DNA of 64,000 nucleotides from Nitrospirota bacterium (GTDB lineage Bacteria; Nitrospirota; Thermodesulfovibrionia; UBA6902), in NCBI GenBank assembly GCA_016214845.1, contig JACRMS010000026.1, forward strand, positions 164,655 to 228,654. Direction: 5' to 3'. The notes under the pieces were generated by a model. It did no database searches. It worked only from the letters and a program-made list of their open reading frames with translations, and was not told the origin of the DNA. Below are positions 16,795-26,728 of the stretch, one piece after another. Numbering within the stretch: position 1 is the first letter of the stretch; each line of letters starts with the position of its first letter. The translations under genes and the position numbers were made by a program.

Positions 16795-18006
16795 ATGAAA
16801 TACATCGTACTAATCGGCGATGGAATGACCGGCAGGCCGCTGAAGGAGCTCGGCGACAAGACCTGCCTTCAAAAAGCACGCACTCCTAATATGGACAGGC
16901 TTGCCGCGGAAGGCGTTATCGGCACGGCCCGCACCATTCCGCACGGATTTCATCCCGGCTCTGATGTTGCCAACCTCAGCATACTTGGTTACAACCCTGC
17001 TCAGTACTATACAGGCAGGGCCCCGCTTGAGGCCGCAAGCATCGGCATAAAACTCGACAGGGACGATGTCGCCTACAGGTGCAATCTCGTTACATTGAAG
17101 GCCGATGGTGATAAAACATTTATGGATGACTACAGCAGCGGTCATATAACCACTGAAGAAGCAAGCGAGATTATTAAATCTATTGGTAACGAACTCGGCA
17201 ATGAGGAAATAAAATTCTATCCCGGAGTGAGCTACCGTCATCTGATGGTCTGGAAGAACGGACATGCTGATATTCAGTGTACGCCGCCTCACGACATACT
17301 CGGAAAAGAGATCAGCGGGTATATGCCGTCTGGTGAAGGTGAAAAGATTTTAAGGGATTTAATGAAGCGTTCCGTGAAAGTCCTTGAGACTCATCCCGTA
17401 AATCAGAAGAGATTGCGAGACGGAAAGAAACCCGCCAGCAGTATCTGGCTGTGGGGACAAGGCAGGAAACCGCAGTTGCCAACGTACCATGAAAAGTACG
17501 GATTGAAGGGCGCGCTCATCTCGGCAGTTGACCTGACAAAAGGGCTTGGCATATACGCGGGATTTGAGATTCTTAAAGTGCCGGGTGTGACGGGCTGGCT
17601 TGATACGAATTATAAAGGCAAGGCTGATTACGCCTTGAATGCGCTGAATGACGCGGACTTTGTTTATATACATGTCGAGTCTCCTGATGAGGCGGGACAT
17701 TCGGGAAGTTATGAAGATAAGCTGAAGGCCATAGAGGATTTTGATGCGCTGGTTGTCGGGCCCGTGATGAAAGGATTGGCGGAAAGGTTTGACAATTACC
17801 GCGTCCTGCTGATGCCTGACCATGCGACCCCGGTTGCAGCAAGGACCCACACGCCCGATCCTGTGCCGTTCGTGGTATTTGACAGCCGTCACAAAATGAA
17901 AAACGAGGGCGCGGCATTTGACGAATCCATTGCTGAGAGGAAGAACATTATGGTCTTTGAAGAGGGATACAGGTTGATGGATTATTTTATCAAGGAGGTT
18001 TTTTAA
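16795..18006 (+). CDS. apgM: cofactor-independent phosphoglycerate mutase-like protein, candidate homoserine kinase
   Basis: The 403-residue protein belongs to the alkaline-phosphatase superfamily, archaeal-type phosphoglycerate mutase branch. It has the metal aspartate in IGDGMTG, the nucleophile serine near residue 56 in [10 protein letters not shown], and C-terminal metal residues in SPDEAGHSG and MPDHATP. A subgroup linked to threonine genes has been proposed to act as homoserine kinase in organisms without thrB. Here aspartate kinase starts three bases after its stop, hom and two thrC are in the same window, and no thrB is seen. Which reaction it performs needs assay. Confidence 0.85.
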   Translation: MKYIVLIGDGMTGRPLKELGDKTCLQKARTPNMDRLAAEGVIGTARTIPHGFHPGSDVANLSILGYNPAQYYTGRAPLEAASIGIKLDRDDVAYRCNLVTLKADGDKTFMDDYSSGHITTEEASEIIKSIGNELGNEEIKFYPGVSYRHLMVWKNGHADIQCTPPHDILGKEISGYMPSGEGEKILRDLMKRSVKVLETHPVNQKRLRDGKKPASSIWLWGQGRKPQLPTYHEKYGLKGALISAVDLTKGLGIYAGFEILKVPGVTGWLDTNYKGKADYALNALNDADFVYIHVESPDEAGHSGSYEDKLKAIEDFDALVVGPVMKGLAERFDNYRVLLMPDHATPVAARTHTPDPVPFVVFDSRHKMKNEGAAFDESIAERKNIMVFEEGYRLMDYFIKEVF

Positions 18007-18008
18007 TA

Positions 18009-19223
18009 ATGTTAATCGTTCAGAAATACGGAGGCACCTCTGTAGCGAACGTCGCGAGGATAAAAGCAGTCGCGGAGCGTGTTTCAAAAGCGGCGAAAGA
18101 GGGGCACAAAGTTGTTGTAGTCGTGTCAGCCATGTCGGGCGAGACCGACAAACTGATAGGGCTTGCCAACCAGATATCACAAAATCCCGGGGAGAGGGAA
18201 ATGGACCTGCTGCTTTCATCCGGTGAACGCGTGACCAGCGCTCTTACCGCAATGGCTGTTGAAGCGCTGGGGCATAAGGCAATGGCGTTTACAGGAAGGC
18301 AGATGGGCATTATTACAGACGCGGTCCACACTAAGGCAAGGATAGAGAAGATCACTGGCGAAAGGGCCCAAAAGGCATTGAGTGAAAACTACGTCATCGT
18401 GGTCGCGGGATTTCAGGGTGTAACCGAGACAGATGATGTAACGACCCTCGGCAGGGGCGGCTCCGACCTTTCCGCGGTTGCGATAGCCTCTGCCCTGAAT
18501 GCCGACCTGTGCGAGATTTACACTGACGTTGACGGGGTCTACACCACAGACCCCAATATCGTGCCGGAGGCGAAGAAGCTTGAAAAAATATCCTATGAAG
18601 AAATGCTTGAGCTTGCAAGCCTCGGGGCAAAGGTGCTTCAGACACGTTCTGTAGAATTTGCAATGAAATACGGAGTGCCTGTGGTGGTGAGATCGAGTTT
18701 CAATGATAACCCGGGAACGCTTGTTACCAAGGAGGACAAAGATATGGAGAAGGTTGTAGTATCCGGCGTCGCTTATGATAAAAACCAGGCCAAGATAACT
18801 GTGATGGCAGTGCCCGACACACCCGGAATAGCGGCAAGGCTTTTTAGAGGAATTGCGGATGCAAACATTGTCGTCGACATGATCGTCCAGAATATCAGCA
18901 GTGACGGAAACGCGGCTGATATTTCATTCACCGTTCCCAAGACTGACAGCAAAAAAACGCTGAAGCTGGCTGAAGAAATTGCAAAGGCGCTCAATGCAAA
19001 AAGCGTTAACCTCAGGGAGGACATTGCCAAGATATCCGTTGTGGGCGTCGGCATGAGGACGCATTCCGGGGTCGCCTCGCAGATGTTCGACACCCTCGCG
19101 AAACACGGAATAAATATCATGATGATCGGCACATCGGAAATAAAGGTGTCCTGCGTCATAGAGCTGAAATATACCGAGCTTGCAGTGAGGGTGCTGCATG
19201 AGGCATTCGGTCTGGCGCAATAG
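18009..19223 (+). CDS. lysC: aspartate kinase
   Basis: Aspartate kinase phosphorylates aspartate, the first step to lysine, threonine and methionine. The 404-residue protein has the N-terminal KYGGTSV substrate motif, an amino-acid kinase core with the GRGGSDLSA loop, and two C-terminal ACT domains (about residues 265-400) for feedback by lysine or threonine. Length is typical of the single-function beta-type enzyme. It follows the mutase-like gene by two bases and is probably co-transcribed. Confidence 0.95.
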   Translation: MLIVQKYGGTSVANVARIKAVAERVSKAAKEGHKVVVVVSAMSGETDKLIGLANQISQNPGEREMDLLLSSGERVTSALTAMAVEALGHKAMAFTGRQMGIITDAVHTKARIEKITGERAQKALSENYVIVVAGFQGVTETDDVTTLGRGGSDLSAVAIASALNADLCEIYTDVDGVYTTDPNIVPEAKKLEKISYEEMLELASLGAKVLQTRSVEFAMKYGVPVVVRSSFNDNPGTLVTKEDKDMEKVVVSGVAYDKNQAKITVMAVPDTPGIAARLFRGIADANIVVDMIVQNISSDGNAADISFTVPKTDSKKTLKLAEEIAKALNAKSVNLREDIAKISVVGVGMRTHSGVASQMFDTLAKHGINIMMIGTSEIKVSCVIELKYTELAVRVLHEAFGLAQ

Positions 19224-19241
19224 GAGTTGTATGAAAATAAA

Positions 19242-19318
19242 TAAACACAGAGACACGGAGGCACTGAGAAACTTCTTATCTTCAAGTTATTCTCTGTGTC
19301 TCAGTGACTCAGTGGTTT
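19242..19318. repeat. intergenic inverted repeat, family B
   Basis: ACACAGAGACACGGAGG on the left faces CTCTGTGTCTCAGTGACTC on the right, with imperfect pairing between them. One arm of the same family is visible at 21417-21441. It fills most of the lysC-cimA spacer. Confidence 0.65.
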
Positions 19319-19341
19319 CAGAGATATGGTAAAATAACGCC

Positions 19342-20904
19342 ATGCGCAAAATTGAACTGTACGACACGACATTAAGAGACGGCGCCCAGTCAGAGGACGT
19401 CTCCTTCTCTGTAGAAGACAAGTTAAGGATAATGTGGAAGCTCGATGATCTGGGCATCCATTATATCGAAGGCGGATGGCCCGGATCAAATCCGCGGGAC
19501 GCCGAGTTTTTTAACAAGGCAAAAAAGTTTAAATTTAAAAACGCGCAGCTCGCGGCCTTCGGTTCCACGTACCACGCATCCAACAAAGTAAACGACGACC
19601 CCAATATCAAGGCGCTCCTTGCGGCCAAAACCCCTGTAATAACCATTGTGGGAAAGACGTGGGACTTTCACGTGAAAGAAGCTTTGAGGGTTTCACAACA
19701 GACAAATCTTGAACTGATCTTCAACTCGATAGAGTATCTCAAAAAGAGGGTATCAAAAGTATTCTTTGATGCCGAGCATTTCTTTGACGGTTATAAGGCA
19801 AACCCGGAATATGCGCTGAAAGCCCTGGAGGCCGCTGTCACAGGCGGCGCTGACTGTCTCGTGCTCTGTGATTCAAACGGAGGGACTTTGCCTCCCGATA
19901 TAGCGAAGATCGTGAAAATCGTATCGGAGAAATTTAAGTTTCCACTCGGCATACATGCTCACAACGATTCCGAATGCGCGGTGGCAAACTCTATTGTTGC
20001 CATTGAAAACGGCGTGATGCAGGTGCAGGGAACGATAAACGGCTTGGGTGAAAGATGCGGCAACGCCAACCTGATCTCCGTCATTCCTAATTTGAAATTA
20101 AAGTTGAAGTTTGACTGCATAAGCGACACTGACTTAAAGAAATTAAAGGGTGTCTCCAGGTTCGTGACCGAGATCTCGAACATGAGGCATTTCAAAAGAC
20201 AGCCTTATGTCGGAGACAGCGCCTTTGCGCATAAAGGCGGCATCCATGTCAGCGCAATTCAAAGGCATCCCCAGACATATGAACATATCCGCCCTGACAC
20301 AGTAGGAAATTATCAGAGAGTACTGGTGTCCGACCTCGGCGGCAGGAGCAATATCATCAGGAAGATAAAAGATTTTAAATTGAAGGTCGACCCTGATTCA
20401 CCGAAGGTCACGCAGATTGTAAAGGAACTGAAAGAGCTTGAGAACCAGGGGTTCCAGTTTGAAGGTGCTGAGGCGTCGTTTGAACTTTTGATAAAGAAGA
20501 CCTTCGGGCTTCACAGGAAATTTTTCGACCTTATGGGTTTCAGGCTGATCGTTGAAAAAAGAGAAGAAGGCGGCGCCCCTCTCAGCGAGGCGACTATTAT
20601 GGTCAAAGTTGGAAAAACACTGGAGCACACAGCAGCGACAGGCCACGGCCCCGTTAACGCGCTCGATAACGCTCTCAGAAAAGCGCTTGAGAAATTCTAT
20701 CCGCAGCTTAAGCATGTGAAGCTTCTGGATTATAAAGTTCGGGTGTTGACCGCAGGCGTCGGCACCTCAGCAAAGGTCAGGGTCCTGATCGAATCAGGAG
20801 ATGAAACTCACAAATGGGGGACCGTTGGCGTATCGGAAAATATAATTGAAGCGTCATACCAGGCGCTGGTGGATAGTATCGAGTATAAATTATTGAGAGG
20901 GTAA
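19342..20904 (+). CDS. cimA: (R)-citramalate synthase
   Basis: The 520-residue protein condenses pyruvate and acetyl-CoA to citramalate, a threonine-independent route to 2-oxobutyrate and isoleucine. The N-terminal TIM-barrel domain begins with [14 protein letters not shown], whose RDGxQ motif is catalytic, and contains the metal motif GIHAHND. A C-terminal regulatory domain of about 120 residues covers the end. The [10 protein letters not shown](S/T)E pattern and the length favour CimA over isopropylmalate or homocitrate synthase. Confidence 0.9.
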   Translation: MRKIELYDTTLRDGAQSEDVSFSVEDKLRIMWKLDDLGIHYIEGGWPGSNPRDAEFFNKAKKFKFKNAQLAAFGSTYHASNKVNDDPNIKALLAAKTPVITIVGKTWDFHVKEALRVSQQTNLELIFNSIEYLKKRVSKVFFDAEHFFDGYKANPEYALKALEAAVTGGADCLVLCDSNGGTLPPDIAKIVKIVSEKFKFPLGIHAHNDSECAVANSIVAIENGVMQVQGTINGLGERCGNANLISVIPNLKLKLKFDCISDTDLKKLKGVSRFVTEISNMRHFKRQPYVGDSAFAHKGGIHVSAIQRHPQTYEHIRPDTVGNYQRVLVSDLGGRSNIIRKIKDFKLKVDPDSPKVTQIVKELKELENQGFQFEGAEASFELLIKKTFGLHRKFFDLMGFRLIVEKREEGGAPLSEATIMVKVGKTLEHTAATGHGPVNALDNALRKALEKFYPQLKHVKLLDYKVRVLTAGVGTSAKVRVLIESGDETHKWGTVGVSENIIEASYQALVDSIEYKLLRG

Positions 20905-20978
20905 GACAGTAACGAGTGATAAGTAACGGGTAACGAGTAAAAACTGCTCGTAACTCGTCACGCGTAACTCGTCACTTA
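20905..20978. repeat. intergenic inverted repeat, family F
   Basis: Variants of GTAACGAGT and ACTCGTTAC alternate across the spacer between cimA and the RseC gene and can pair. One arm of the same type occurs at about 42408-42425 upstream of fliE. Confidence 0.6.
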
Positions 20979-20982
20979 AAGA

Positions 20983-21414
20983 ATGATTGAAGAGACCGGC
21001 ATAGTTTTAAAAACAGAAGGCAACATTGCAAAAGTTCTCGTTCACAGGAAAAGCGGCTGTGAAGGCTGCGCCGCGCAAGGGGCTTGCGAACCTTCCGACG
21101 CCGGGATGGAAATCGAAGCGCTGAATCCGGTAAATGCAAAGGCCGGACAAACCGTAAAGGTATTGATGAACCCTAAACTGTTTTTAAAGGGGTCTCTCCT
21201 CGTTTACGGAATTCCTTTGGCCGCATTGATCGCAGGCGCAATAATCGGGAAAAACCTGGGCGAAAGATTTTTCGGAAGCTCAAACTCCGATATTGTTGCC
21301 GCTGTCGTCGGCTTCAGCTCTCTTATATTATCGTTTATTGCTATAAAGCTGTGGACGCGCAACGCTGAAACAAAAGCCGAATACAAGCCGGTCATTGAAG
21401 AGATAATCAGTTAA
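20983..21414 (+). CDS. rseC: RseC/MucC-family (SoxR-reducing system) membrane protein
   Basis: The 143-residue protein has an N-terminal domain with the cysteine pattern GCEGCAAQGAC, then two transmembrane helices (about residues 70-90 and 100-122). This is the RseC/MucC form. RseC takes part in the SoxR-reducing complex in enterobacteria and in sigma-E control; in anaerobes it is often near Rnf genes. No Rnf gene is visible here. Confidence 0.85.
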   Translation: MIEETGIVLKTEGNIAKVLVHRKSGCEGCAAQGACEPSDAGMEIEALNPVNAKAGQTVKVLMNPKLFLKGSLLVYGIPLAALIAGAIIGKNLGERFFGSSNSDIVAAVVGFSSLILSFIAIKLWTRNAETKAEYKPVIEEIIS

Positions 21415-21465
21415 TTAACCACAGAGGACACAGAGATAATTTTTTGGAATAACAAAAAAGACTCA

Positions 21466-21541
21466 ATCCACAGATTACTCAGATTAGCGCAGATTCCAAT
21501 GAAGTTTTTAATAATCTGTGGAATCTGCGAAATCTGTGGAT
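21466..21541. repeat. intergenic inverted repeat, family A, second copy
   Basis: ATCCACAGATTACTCAGATT at the left pairs with AATCTGCGAAATCTGTGGAT at the right, with an AT-rich loop. It is the same design as 5669-5730 and lies 45 bases upstream of the EF-G gene. A family B arm (CACAGAGGACACAGAG) precedes it at 21419-21434. Confidence 0.7.
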
Positions 21542-21585
21542 AAAATTTATCATGTTCTAAAATCTTTAAATGGGGAGGGTGACTT

Positions 21586-23673
21586 ATGAACTTCGATGTT
21601 GAAAAAATCAGGAACATTGCAGTAATCGCTCACGGCGGGGCCGGTAAAACATCACTTGTTGAGGCAATACTTTTTGACTCTAAAATGACTGACAGGCTCG
21701 GGACCATTCAGGATGGGACTACAGTGACCGACTTTGAAACAGAGGAGATCGAGCGCAAGATCTCGATATCTTCTTCAAGCGCCTTCTGTAACTGGAACTC
21801 GCACAGAATTAACCTTATAGACACTCCCGGATACATAAATTTTATTGAAGACACAAAATGCTGTCTCAGCGCCATTGACGGCGCAATCGTTATCGTAAGC
21901 GCCCTGTCAGGGGTAAAAGCTGAAACGGAAAAGATATGGCAGTTTGCCTGCCGATATGAGATACCCCGGCTTGTTTTTATAAATAAGATGGACCGGGAAA
22001 ACGCCAACTTCAAAATGGCCCTGAGCGACCTTGAAAAATCTTACGGCTCTACCGCAATCCCATTGAATATCCCCATCGGCACTGAAAATGACTTCGAAGG
22101 GGTCATCGACCTTGTCAACTTAAAAGCAGTAACGTATAAGAACGGGGCCCCGTCGGAAGGCCCGATACCTGATGCATATAAAACCGAGGTTGAAGAATAC
22201 CGCAAGATGCTTATTGAAAAAATCGCGGAACTAAATGACGCGCTCCTTGAAAAGTATCTCGAAGGGGGAGAGCTCACGAATGATGAAATAAAAAAGGGCA
22301 TCAGGGAAGGCTCCATCACGAGGAGATTTATCCCGGTCGTTTGCGGCTCGGCAACGAGGAACATCGGCATTCATCAACTGCTTGATACGGTCATACTCTG
22401 CCTGCCTTCGCCTGAGGAAAAGGCAAACATAACACCGATAAACGGAAAAGATCCAAAGACAGGAAATGAGATCAAAAGGAAGGCCGCAGCAAGCGAGCCG
22501 CTTTCCGCCCGGGTTTTCAAGACCATAGCGGACCCCTTTGCAGGCAAGCTGACGCTGTTCAGAGTCTACTCCGGGGTCTTAAAGGCGGATTCCACAGTTT
22601 ATAATTCCACCCGCGACAACAAGGAAAAGATGGGCAACATTTTCTACCTGCTCGGTAAAAAGCAGGTTCCCGTAAAAGAAGTCGGCCCGGGGGAAATAGC
22701 GGCTGTCGCAAAACTCAAAGACTTTCAAACAGGCGACACCATCTCGGATGTCGCCAATCCCATACTTTTTGAGCCTGTCCAGTTTTCCGACCCGATGATC
22801 TCATATGCGATAGAGCCCAAGACAAGAGGCGACGAGGAAAAAGTCAGCACCGCGCTTCACAGGATGCTTGAAGAAGACCCGACCCTGAAATTCCACAGGG
22901 ACGCGGACACAAAGGAGATGATCCTTGCCGGAATGGGGCAGGTGCATCTTGAAGTCACTCTCGAAAAACTGAAAAGGAAATTCGGCGTAGACGTATTGAT
23001 GAAAACCCCGAAAATCCCGTACAGGGAAACGATCAAAGCCGCATCAAGCGCGCAGGGCAGATACAAAAAACAGTCCGGAGGCAGGGGACAATACGGCGAC
23101 TGCTGGATAAAAATCGAGCCGCTTCCCAGAGGCGCCGGCTTTGAGTTTGTTGATAATATTGTCGGCGGCGTGATCCCGCGGCAATATATTCCTGCCGTTG
23201 AAAAAGGAATTATAGAGTCCATGAAAGACGGCTTAATCGCCGGTTACCCGGTCATTGATATCCGGGCGACTTTATACGACGGTTCTTATCACACAGTGGA
23301 TTCTTCGGAAATGGCGTTTAAAATAGCAGGTTCCATGGCGTTAAAAAACGCAACCCAGAATGCAAAGCCAATCATTCTCGAACCGATTGTCAAGATAGAA
23401 GTCATTACACCTGACGAGTCGTTAGGAAATGTAATTGGAGACCTCAATTCAAAACGCGGTAAGGTACAGGGCGTTGAACCGCAGGCCGGCGGCAACCAGA
23501 AAATCATGGCCCTTGTGCCGATGGCGGAAATTTTGACTTATGCCAACCAGCTCAATTCCTTAACGAGCGGCAGGGGCATTTACACGATGGAAGCTTCTCA
23601 TTACGAAGAGGTGCCTTCCCACCTTGCCCAAAAAATTATCGCACAAAAGGCAGAGACTAAGAAAGTCGAGTAA
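21586..23673 (+). CDS. fusA: elongation factor G paralogue (EF-G2 type)
   Basis: The 695-residue GTPase has all EF-G domains: the G domain with P-loop HGGAGKTS (about residues 16-23), DTPGYINF and NKMD motifs, then domains II to V. The P-loop and the EIERKISI switch segment are those of the EF-G2/FusA-like paralogue, not of classical EF-G, which has HIDAGKTT. Translocation is the presumed role, but such paralogues can have a specialised one. The main fusA, usually beside tuf and rpsL, is not in this window. A GGGAGG ribosome site is present. Confidence 0.88.
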   Translation: MNFDVEKIRNIAVIAHGGAGKTSLVEAILFDSKMTDRLGTIQDGTTVTDFETEEIERKISISSSSAFCNWNSHRINLIDTPGYINFIEDTKCCLSAIDGAIVIVSALSGVKAETEKIWQFACRYEIPRLVFINKMDRENANFKMALSDLEKSYGSTAIPLNIPIGTENDFEGVIDLVNLKAVTYKNGAPSEGPIPDAYKTEVEEYRKMLIEKIAELNDALLEKYLEGGELTNDEIKKGIREGSITRRFIPVVCGSATRNIGIHQLLDTVILCLPSPEEKANITPINGKDPKTGNEIKRKAAASEPLSARVFKTIADPFAGKLTLFRVYSGVLKADSTVYNSTRDNKEKMGNIFYLLGKKQVPVKEVGPGEIAAVAKLKDFQTGDTISDVANPILFEPVQFSDPMISYAIEPKTRGDEEKVSTALHRMLEEDPTLKFHRDADTKEMILAGMGQVHLEVTLEKLKRKFGVDVLMKTPKIPYRETIKAASSAQGRYKKQSGGRGQYGDCWIKIEPLPRGAGFEFVDNIVGGVIPRQYIPAVEKGIIESMKDGLIAGYPVIDIRATLYDGSYHTVDSSEMAFKIAGSMALKNATQNAKPIILEPIVKIEVITPDESLGNVIGDLNSKRGKVQGVEPQAGGNQKIMALVPMAEILTYANQLNSLTSGRGIYTMEASHYEEVPSHLAQKIIAQKAETKKVE

Positions 23674-23682
23674 AGTGGGACA

Positions 23683-23700
23683 TGTCACACATCTGTGACA
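23683..23700. promoter_or_regulatory. inverted repeat, candidate activator site upstream of a sigma-54 promoter
   Basis: TGTCACA CATC TGTGACA is a perfect 7-bp inverted repeat centred about 130 bases upstream of the -24 element at 23821. That distance is right for an enhancer site bound by an NtrC-type activator. Identity of the activator is unknown. Confidence 0.4.
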
Positions 23701-23820
23701 GCATGCCCATGTGCAAAAAATTTTTTTGACCTTTTCAAATATATCTGATCAACTACATCTGCGTATATAACCTCTTGTTTTTATACTCATAATTTAAACA
23801 TCTCCTTTCCCCTAATCTTC

Positions 23821-23836
23821 TGGCATATAGCTTGCA
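23821..23836 (+). promoter_or_regulatory. sigma-54 (-24/-12) promoter
   Basis: TGGCATATAGCTTGCA matches the sigma-54 consensus with correct spacing between the GG (-24) and GC (-12). Predicted start is near 23847, just before the AGGAGG ribosome site at 23853 and the ATG at 23862. Confidence 0.75.
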
Positions 23837-23861
23837 ATATCCCCTGTCATACAGGAGGTAT

Positions 23862-24128
23862 ATGTTGAACCTAACTACAAACAAGACACGCTGTCCCTTT
23901 ATTTATGAGCCCTTTGATGATTGTTACTGCGCAAAGATGAATAGCCAGGACATTGAACGGGCTGTGTATCTATGTTCCAATAATTTCGAAATGTGCGATA
24001 TCTATAAAAAAGGGAACGGTAATGGCAATGGTAACGGCAATGGGAATGGGAACGGTAAAAAGATCATGAAAACAGGGTCTACAAATATTCGAGTCTCTCA
24101 AAAAATCATTACAGATAAGAAAGACTGA
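23862..24128 (+). CDS. small Cys-rich protein with Gly-Asn repeat tract
   Basis: This 88-residue protein has an N-terminal cysteine-rich part (CPFIYEPFDDCYCAKMN, then CSNNFEMC) followed by about seven Gly-Asn dipeptides and a basic tail. I chose the ATG at 23862; TTG at 23865 has better spacing to AGGAGG and an upstream TTG at 23832 lies inside the sigma-54 promoter, so it is unlikely. The cysteine region resembles a small domain of unknown function that I have no name for. A sigma-54 promoter drives it and the PEP-CTERM gene follows 30 bases later. Confidence 0.65.
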   Translation: MLNLTTNKTRCPFIYEPFDDCYCAKMNSQDIERAVYLCSNNFEMCDIYKKGNGNGNGNGNGNGNGKKIMKTGSTNIRVSQKIITDKKD

Positions 24129-24158
24129 TATTGAACCCTTTTTTTAAATCTGAATGAC

Positions 24159-24647
24159 ATGCTAAAGAAAATATTTTTAATTATCTGCCTTATATTAATA
24201 GCGCTGACAAATAACTTAAATGCGTCAACCTGTCCCACGTGCCCCGGTACAGGACCATACACAGCAGATAGTTATGGAACACTACGATCAGAATTCACTC
24301 CAGACGAGATTCCATATCTGTACTGGAAACTCCCATCGAGTAACATAAGCAATATTGTATCCTGGTGGGCGCTTGATGGGACTACTACGTTCTACTCTAA
24401 GGAGATGCTTAATACAAGCGGTTCAGATGAAATCATGCTTAGCCTGGATAACTGGAATTCAATTAACCCGAAAGTGGGGACCTGGACCATAAACGCTTTC
24501 TATTCAGCACCCGGGGAGAACACCATCTGCGCCAATAGCTTCACGGTTACTCCCGAACCGGTCAGTTCGATTCTATTCATATCAGGCGGGGCAGTCTTTG
24601 CAGTCAACCGCTGTTTAAAACGCAGGAAAAAGATAAAGCTCTCCTGA
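24159..24647 (+). CDS. PEP-CTERM sorting-domain protein
   Basis: The 162-residue exported protein has a signal peptide (about residues 1-22) followed by a Cys-containing start (STCPTCPG). At the C-terminus it has the tripartite PEP-CTERM signal: PEP in TPEPVSS, a hydrophobic stretch of about 18 residues, and a basic end (RCLKRRKK). Such proteins are cut and anchored by exosortase and usually go with exopolysaccharide loci. No exosortase gene is seen in the window, but the polysaccharide genes start immediately after, on the other strand. The middle has no recognised domain. Confidence 0.75.
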   Translation: MLKKIFLIICLILIALTNNLNASTCPTCPGTGPYTADSYGTLRSEFTPDEIPYLYWKLPSSNISNIVSWWALDGTTTFYSKEMLNTSGSDEIMLSLDNWNSINPKVGTWTINAFYSAPGENTICANSFTVTPEPVSSILFISGGAVFAVNRCLKRRKKIKLS

Positions 24648-24695
24648 TTAATTCCCGAAGTTTTTCAGAGCGAAGAAGGCAAGGTTTCAGTACTC

Positions 24696-26582
24696 TTAAA
24701 GTAATGCATTCCCTTCCATATCAAATCCCGACATACCGAAACAGGACAAAACAGTAGGCGCAATATCCATAAGGCTTGGGCTATTGCTGTTTGTCATAAA
24801 ATTAGTGAGAAATATTCCCGGCACAACTGAAGGGTCAACTATATGGTCTCCGCTCCATTTTTTTAAATTATCAATGATGAGCTCTGAAGGCGCGCCGCCA
24901 ATGGCCGTCTGCCACGACGCCCTGTAGCCATCCTGAAATCCAACCACAAGATCGGGAGATTCATTGACCTGGGCGCCGGAATAAATAATTTTATTTTTAT
25001 AAACATTCTTAACGGCTGACTGCCCGTCTTTTGTGTCGGTCAAACGTATAAGGTTGTCCGCAATCTGACCGGCCACTGATTCAGCCTCTGCTCCTGCTCC
25101 GACTATGCCGTGCTTCTCCCTTCCTTTAATGTTTAAATAAATACTGCCGAAACCAAGGGCATATGCCTTTGTTTTCTTCCAGTCGACGTATTGAAATAAG
25201 CCGCCGCCTTCTTTATCATCTTCGGAGACTTTTTGGTTGAGAGTCATAAAACCGTTCTGTGCAAGCCATGAGTTTATGTTTACAGCGCGTCTAAAGCTTG
25301 CGAAGCCATGATCTGAAAAAACCATAAACGCTGTTCTGTCGTCGACCTGTTTCATTACTTCGCCAAGGATGACATCCATTTTCCTGTAATAATCATCAAT
25401 GACGTGTCCGTACTTTTCAGCATACGCTTTATTATAAAGAGGATGCCCGGGGTCTTTAGTGACCCAGAAAATATGCTGTATTCTGTCAGTGGAAAAGAAA
25501 GCAGAAGCTAACAGCCCTTCCTTAAATCTGGTCAATTCATGCCAAAGCATCTTTTCCTGTTCGGCGATTATTTCATCGCACATTGCAATAAAAGCTTCCT
25601 CATCGATCCTTCCCTCTTCAAGGGCCTTCGTGTCCTCAGGCATACCAAGGGTATAAAATTGTCCGACTTCACCGGCAAGTTCCTTAATATAATCATCTGG
25701 ACTCGATATTACAAATGCGGGGTCCTTCGGGTTTATCTGGACCGCAGTCATATAAAGCTCAAGTTCCGGAGCGGTTTTGTTTAAATAAAACTTAACAATA
25801 CCTGACACTGTTTTCATAAGCCCGAGCTTGAATTTCAATTCAATCCAATCGCTCCACACGCCTTGTCTCAGCATTATTTTCTTGCCGTCGACGTTCATCT
25901 CTATACCTGAATTATCGGAATTTACGCTTATAACAAGATCAACTTTTGCGGTGTCCCTTGAGGTAAGCTTTGTAATATTTGGGCCAGAGATAGATGTCTT
26001 GACATTATTCCCCTCAAGCTTAACCTTTATGACTTTCTCGAATCCTTCTTCATTTTTGGTAATATCTCTTGTGGTATAAAATGCATACTTACCGAGACCG
26101 CCTTTTATGTCAGGGACGCCAAGCCCTGCATAAAGCTTTGCCTTGTTTTGTTTTGGTTGAAAGGTCATCGGCCATTTTAAAATAGTCGAAGGGATACCGC
26201 TGTCGGAAGTGTGATCCCAAAATGAATTTCCCTGCATCACGGGCAAAAACATCATTTCCCGTTTTCCGAAGACGTTCTTAGGATTCATTTTCAATATAGC
26301 CAACTGCGGCATATAGTCAGTCACTCTGCGGTTTAAAAAATCAAAAACACCATGATAACCGGGGTTATTGCCCGTGGCTATTGAGGCCCATGCAACCGGG
26401 CTTTGGGCAGGATTGCTCGTAGCTAATGGAGAAAATGTGCCCATCAGGCTGAGCTTATTAAAATTCGGTAAGTCACCCCGCTGCATCAGATGAGAAAGTA
26501 ATTTAGGGTCCAGTCCGTCAAAGCCGAGAAGTATTACTCGTTTATATTTTGCAATTCCAGTGAATTTCACTGAATTGTCCAT
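24696..26582 (-). CDS. alkaline-phosphatase-superfamily phosphodiesterase/nucleotide pyrophosphatase
   Basis: The 628-residue protein has a type I phosphodiesterase/nucleotide pyrophosphatase fold: the first metal aspartate in LGFDGLDP (about residue 22), a nucleophile candidate serine near residue 61 in AQSPVAWAS, and later metal residues in STDRIQH and SDHGF. No signal peptide is visible, so it is probably cytosolic. Length exceeds the classical family because of an insertion around residues 170-300. Such enzymes act on nucleotide-linked or lipid-linked substrates. It closes the polysaccharide block. Confidence 0.82.
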   Translation of the reverse strand: MDNSVKFTGIAKYKRVILLGFDGLDPKLLSHLMQRGDLPNFNKLSLMGTFSPLATSNPAQSPVAWASIATGNNPGYHGVFDFLNRRVTDYMPQLAILKMNPKNVFGKREMMFLPVMQGNSFWDHTSDSGIPSTILKWPMTFQPKQNKAKLYAGLGVPDIKGGLGKYAFYTTRDITKNEEGFEKVIKVKLEGNNVKTSISGPNITKLTSRDTAKVDLVISVNSDNSGIEMNVDGKKIMLRQGVWSDWIELKFKLGLMKTVSGIVKFYLNKTAPELELYMTAVQINPKDPAFVISSPDDYIKELAGEVGQFYTLGMPEDTKALEEGRIDEEAFIAMCDEIIAEQEKMLWHELTRFKEGLLASAFFSTDRIQHIFWVTKDPGHPLYNKAYAEKYGHVIDDYYRKMDVILGEVMKQVDDRTAFMVFSDHGFASFRRAVNINSWLAQNGFMTLNQKVSEDDKEGGGLFQYVDWKKTKAYALGFGSIYLNIKGREKHGIVGAGAEAESVAGQIADNLIRLTDTKDGQSAVKNVYKNKIIYSGAQVNESPDLVVGFQDGYRASWQTAIGGAPSELIIDNLKKWSGDHIVDPSVVPGIFLTNFMTNSNSPSLMDIAPTVLSCFGMSGFDMEGNALL

Positions 26583-26728
26583 AAATATTAGCTCCTCTTC
26601 TGCAAGACTTGATAATCAATTGTAAGTTAATTCTATTTTTTGTGTCAATCAGAGCAGGACATGTTTTCTTTCTTTTGACAAAGAAGAATAAAGGAAATTA
26701 TTGAAAGTAAAGTTGCAAAAAATAAAAA

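Noticed and set aside
17359..18219. 286-codon frame on the - strand across the mutase-like gene and lysC
   Set aside because: Runs antisense through two well-supported genes and has no recognisable domain.
23683..23700. CRP/FNR-type operator
   Set aside because: The half-sites are in the inverted order and spacing is four, not the TGTGA-N6-TCACA form; it suits an activator site better.
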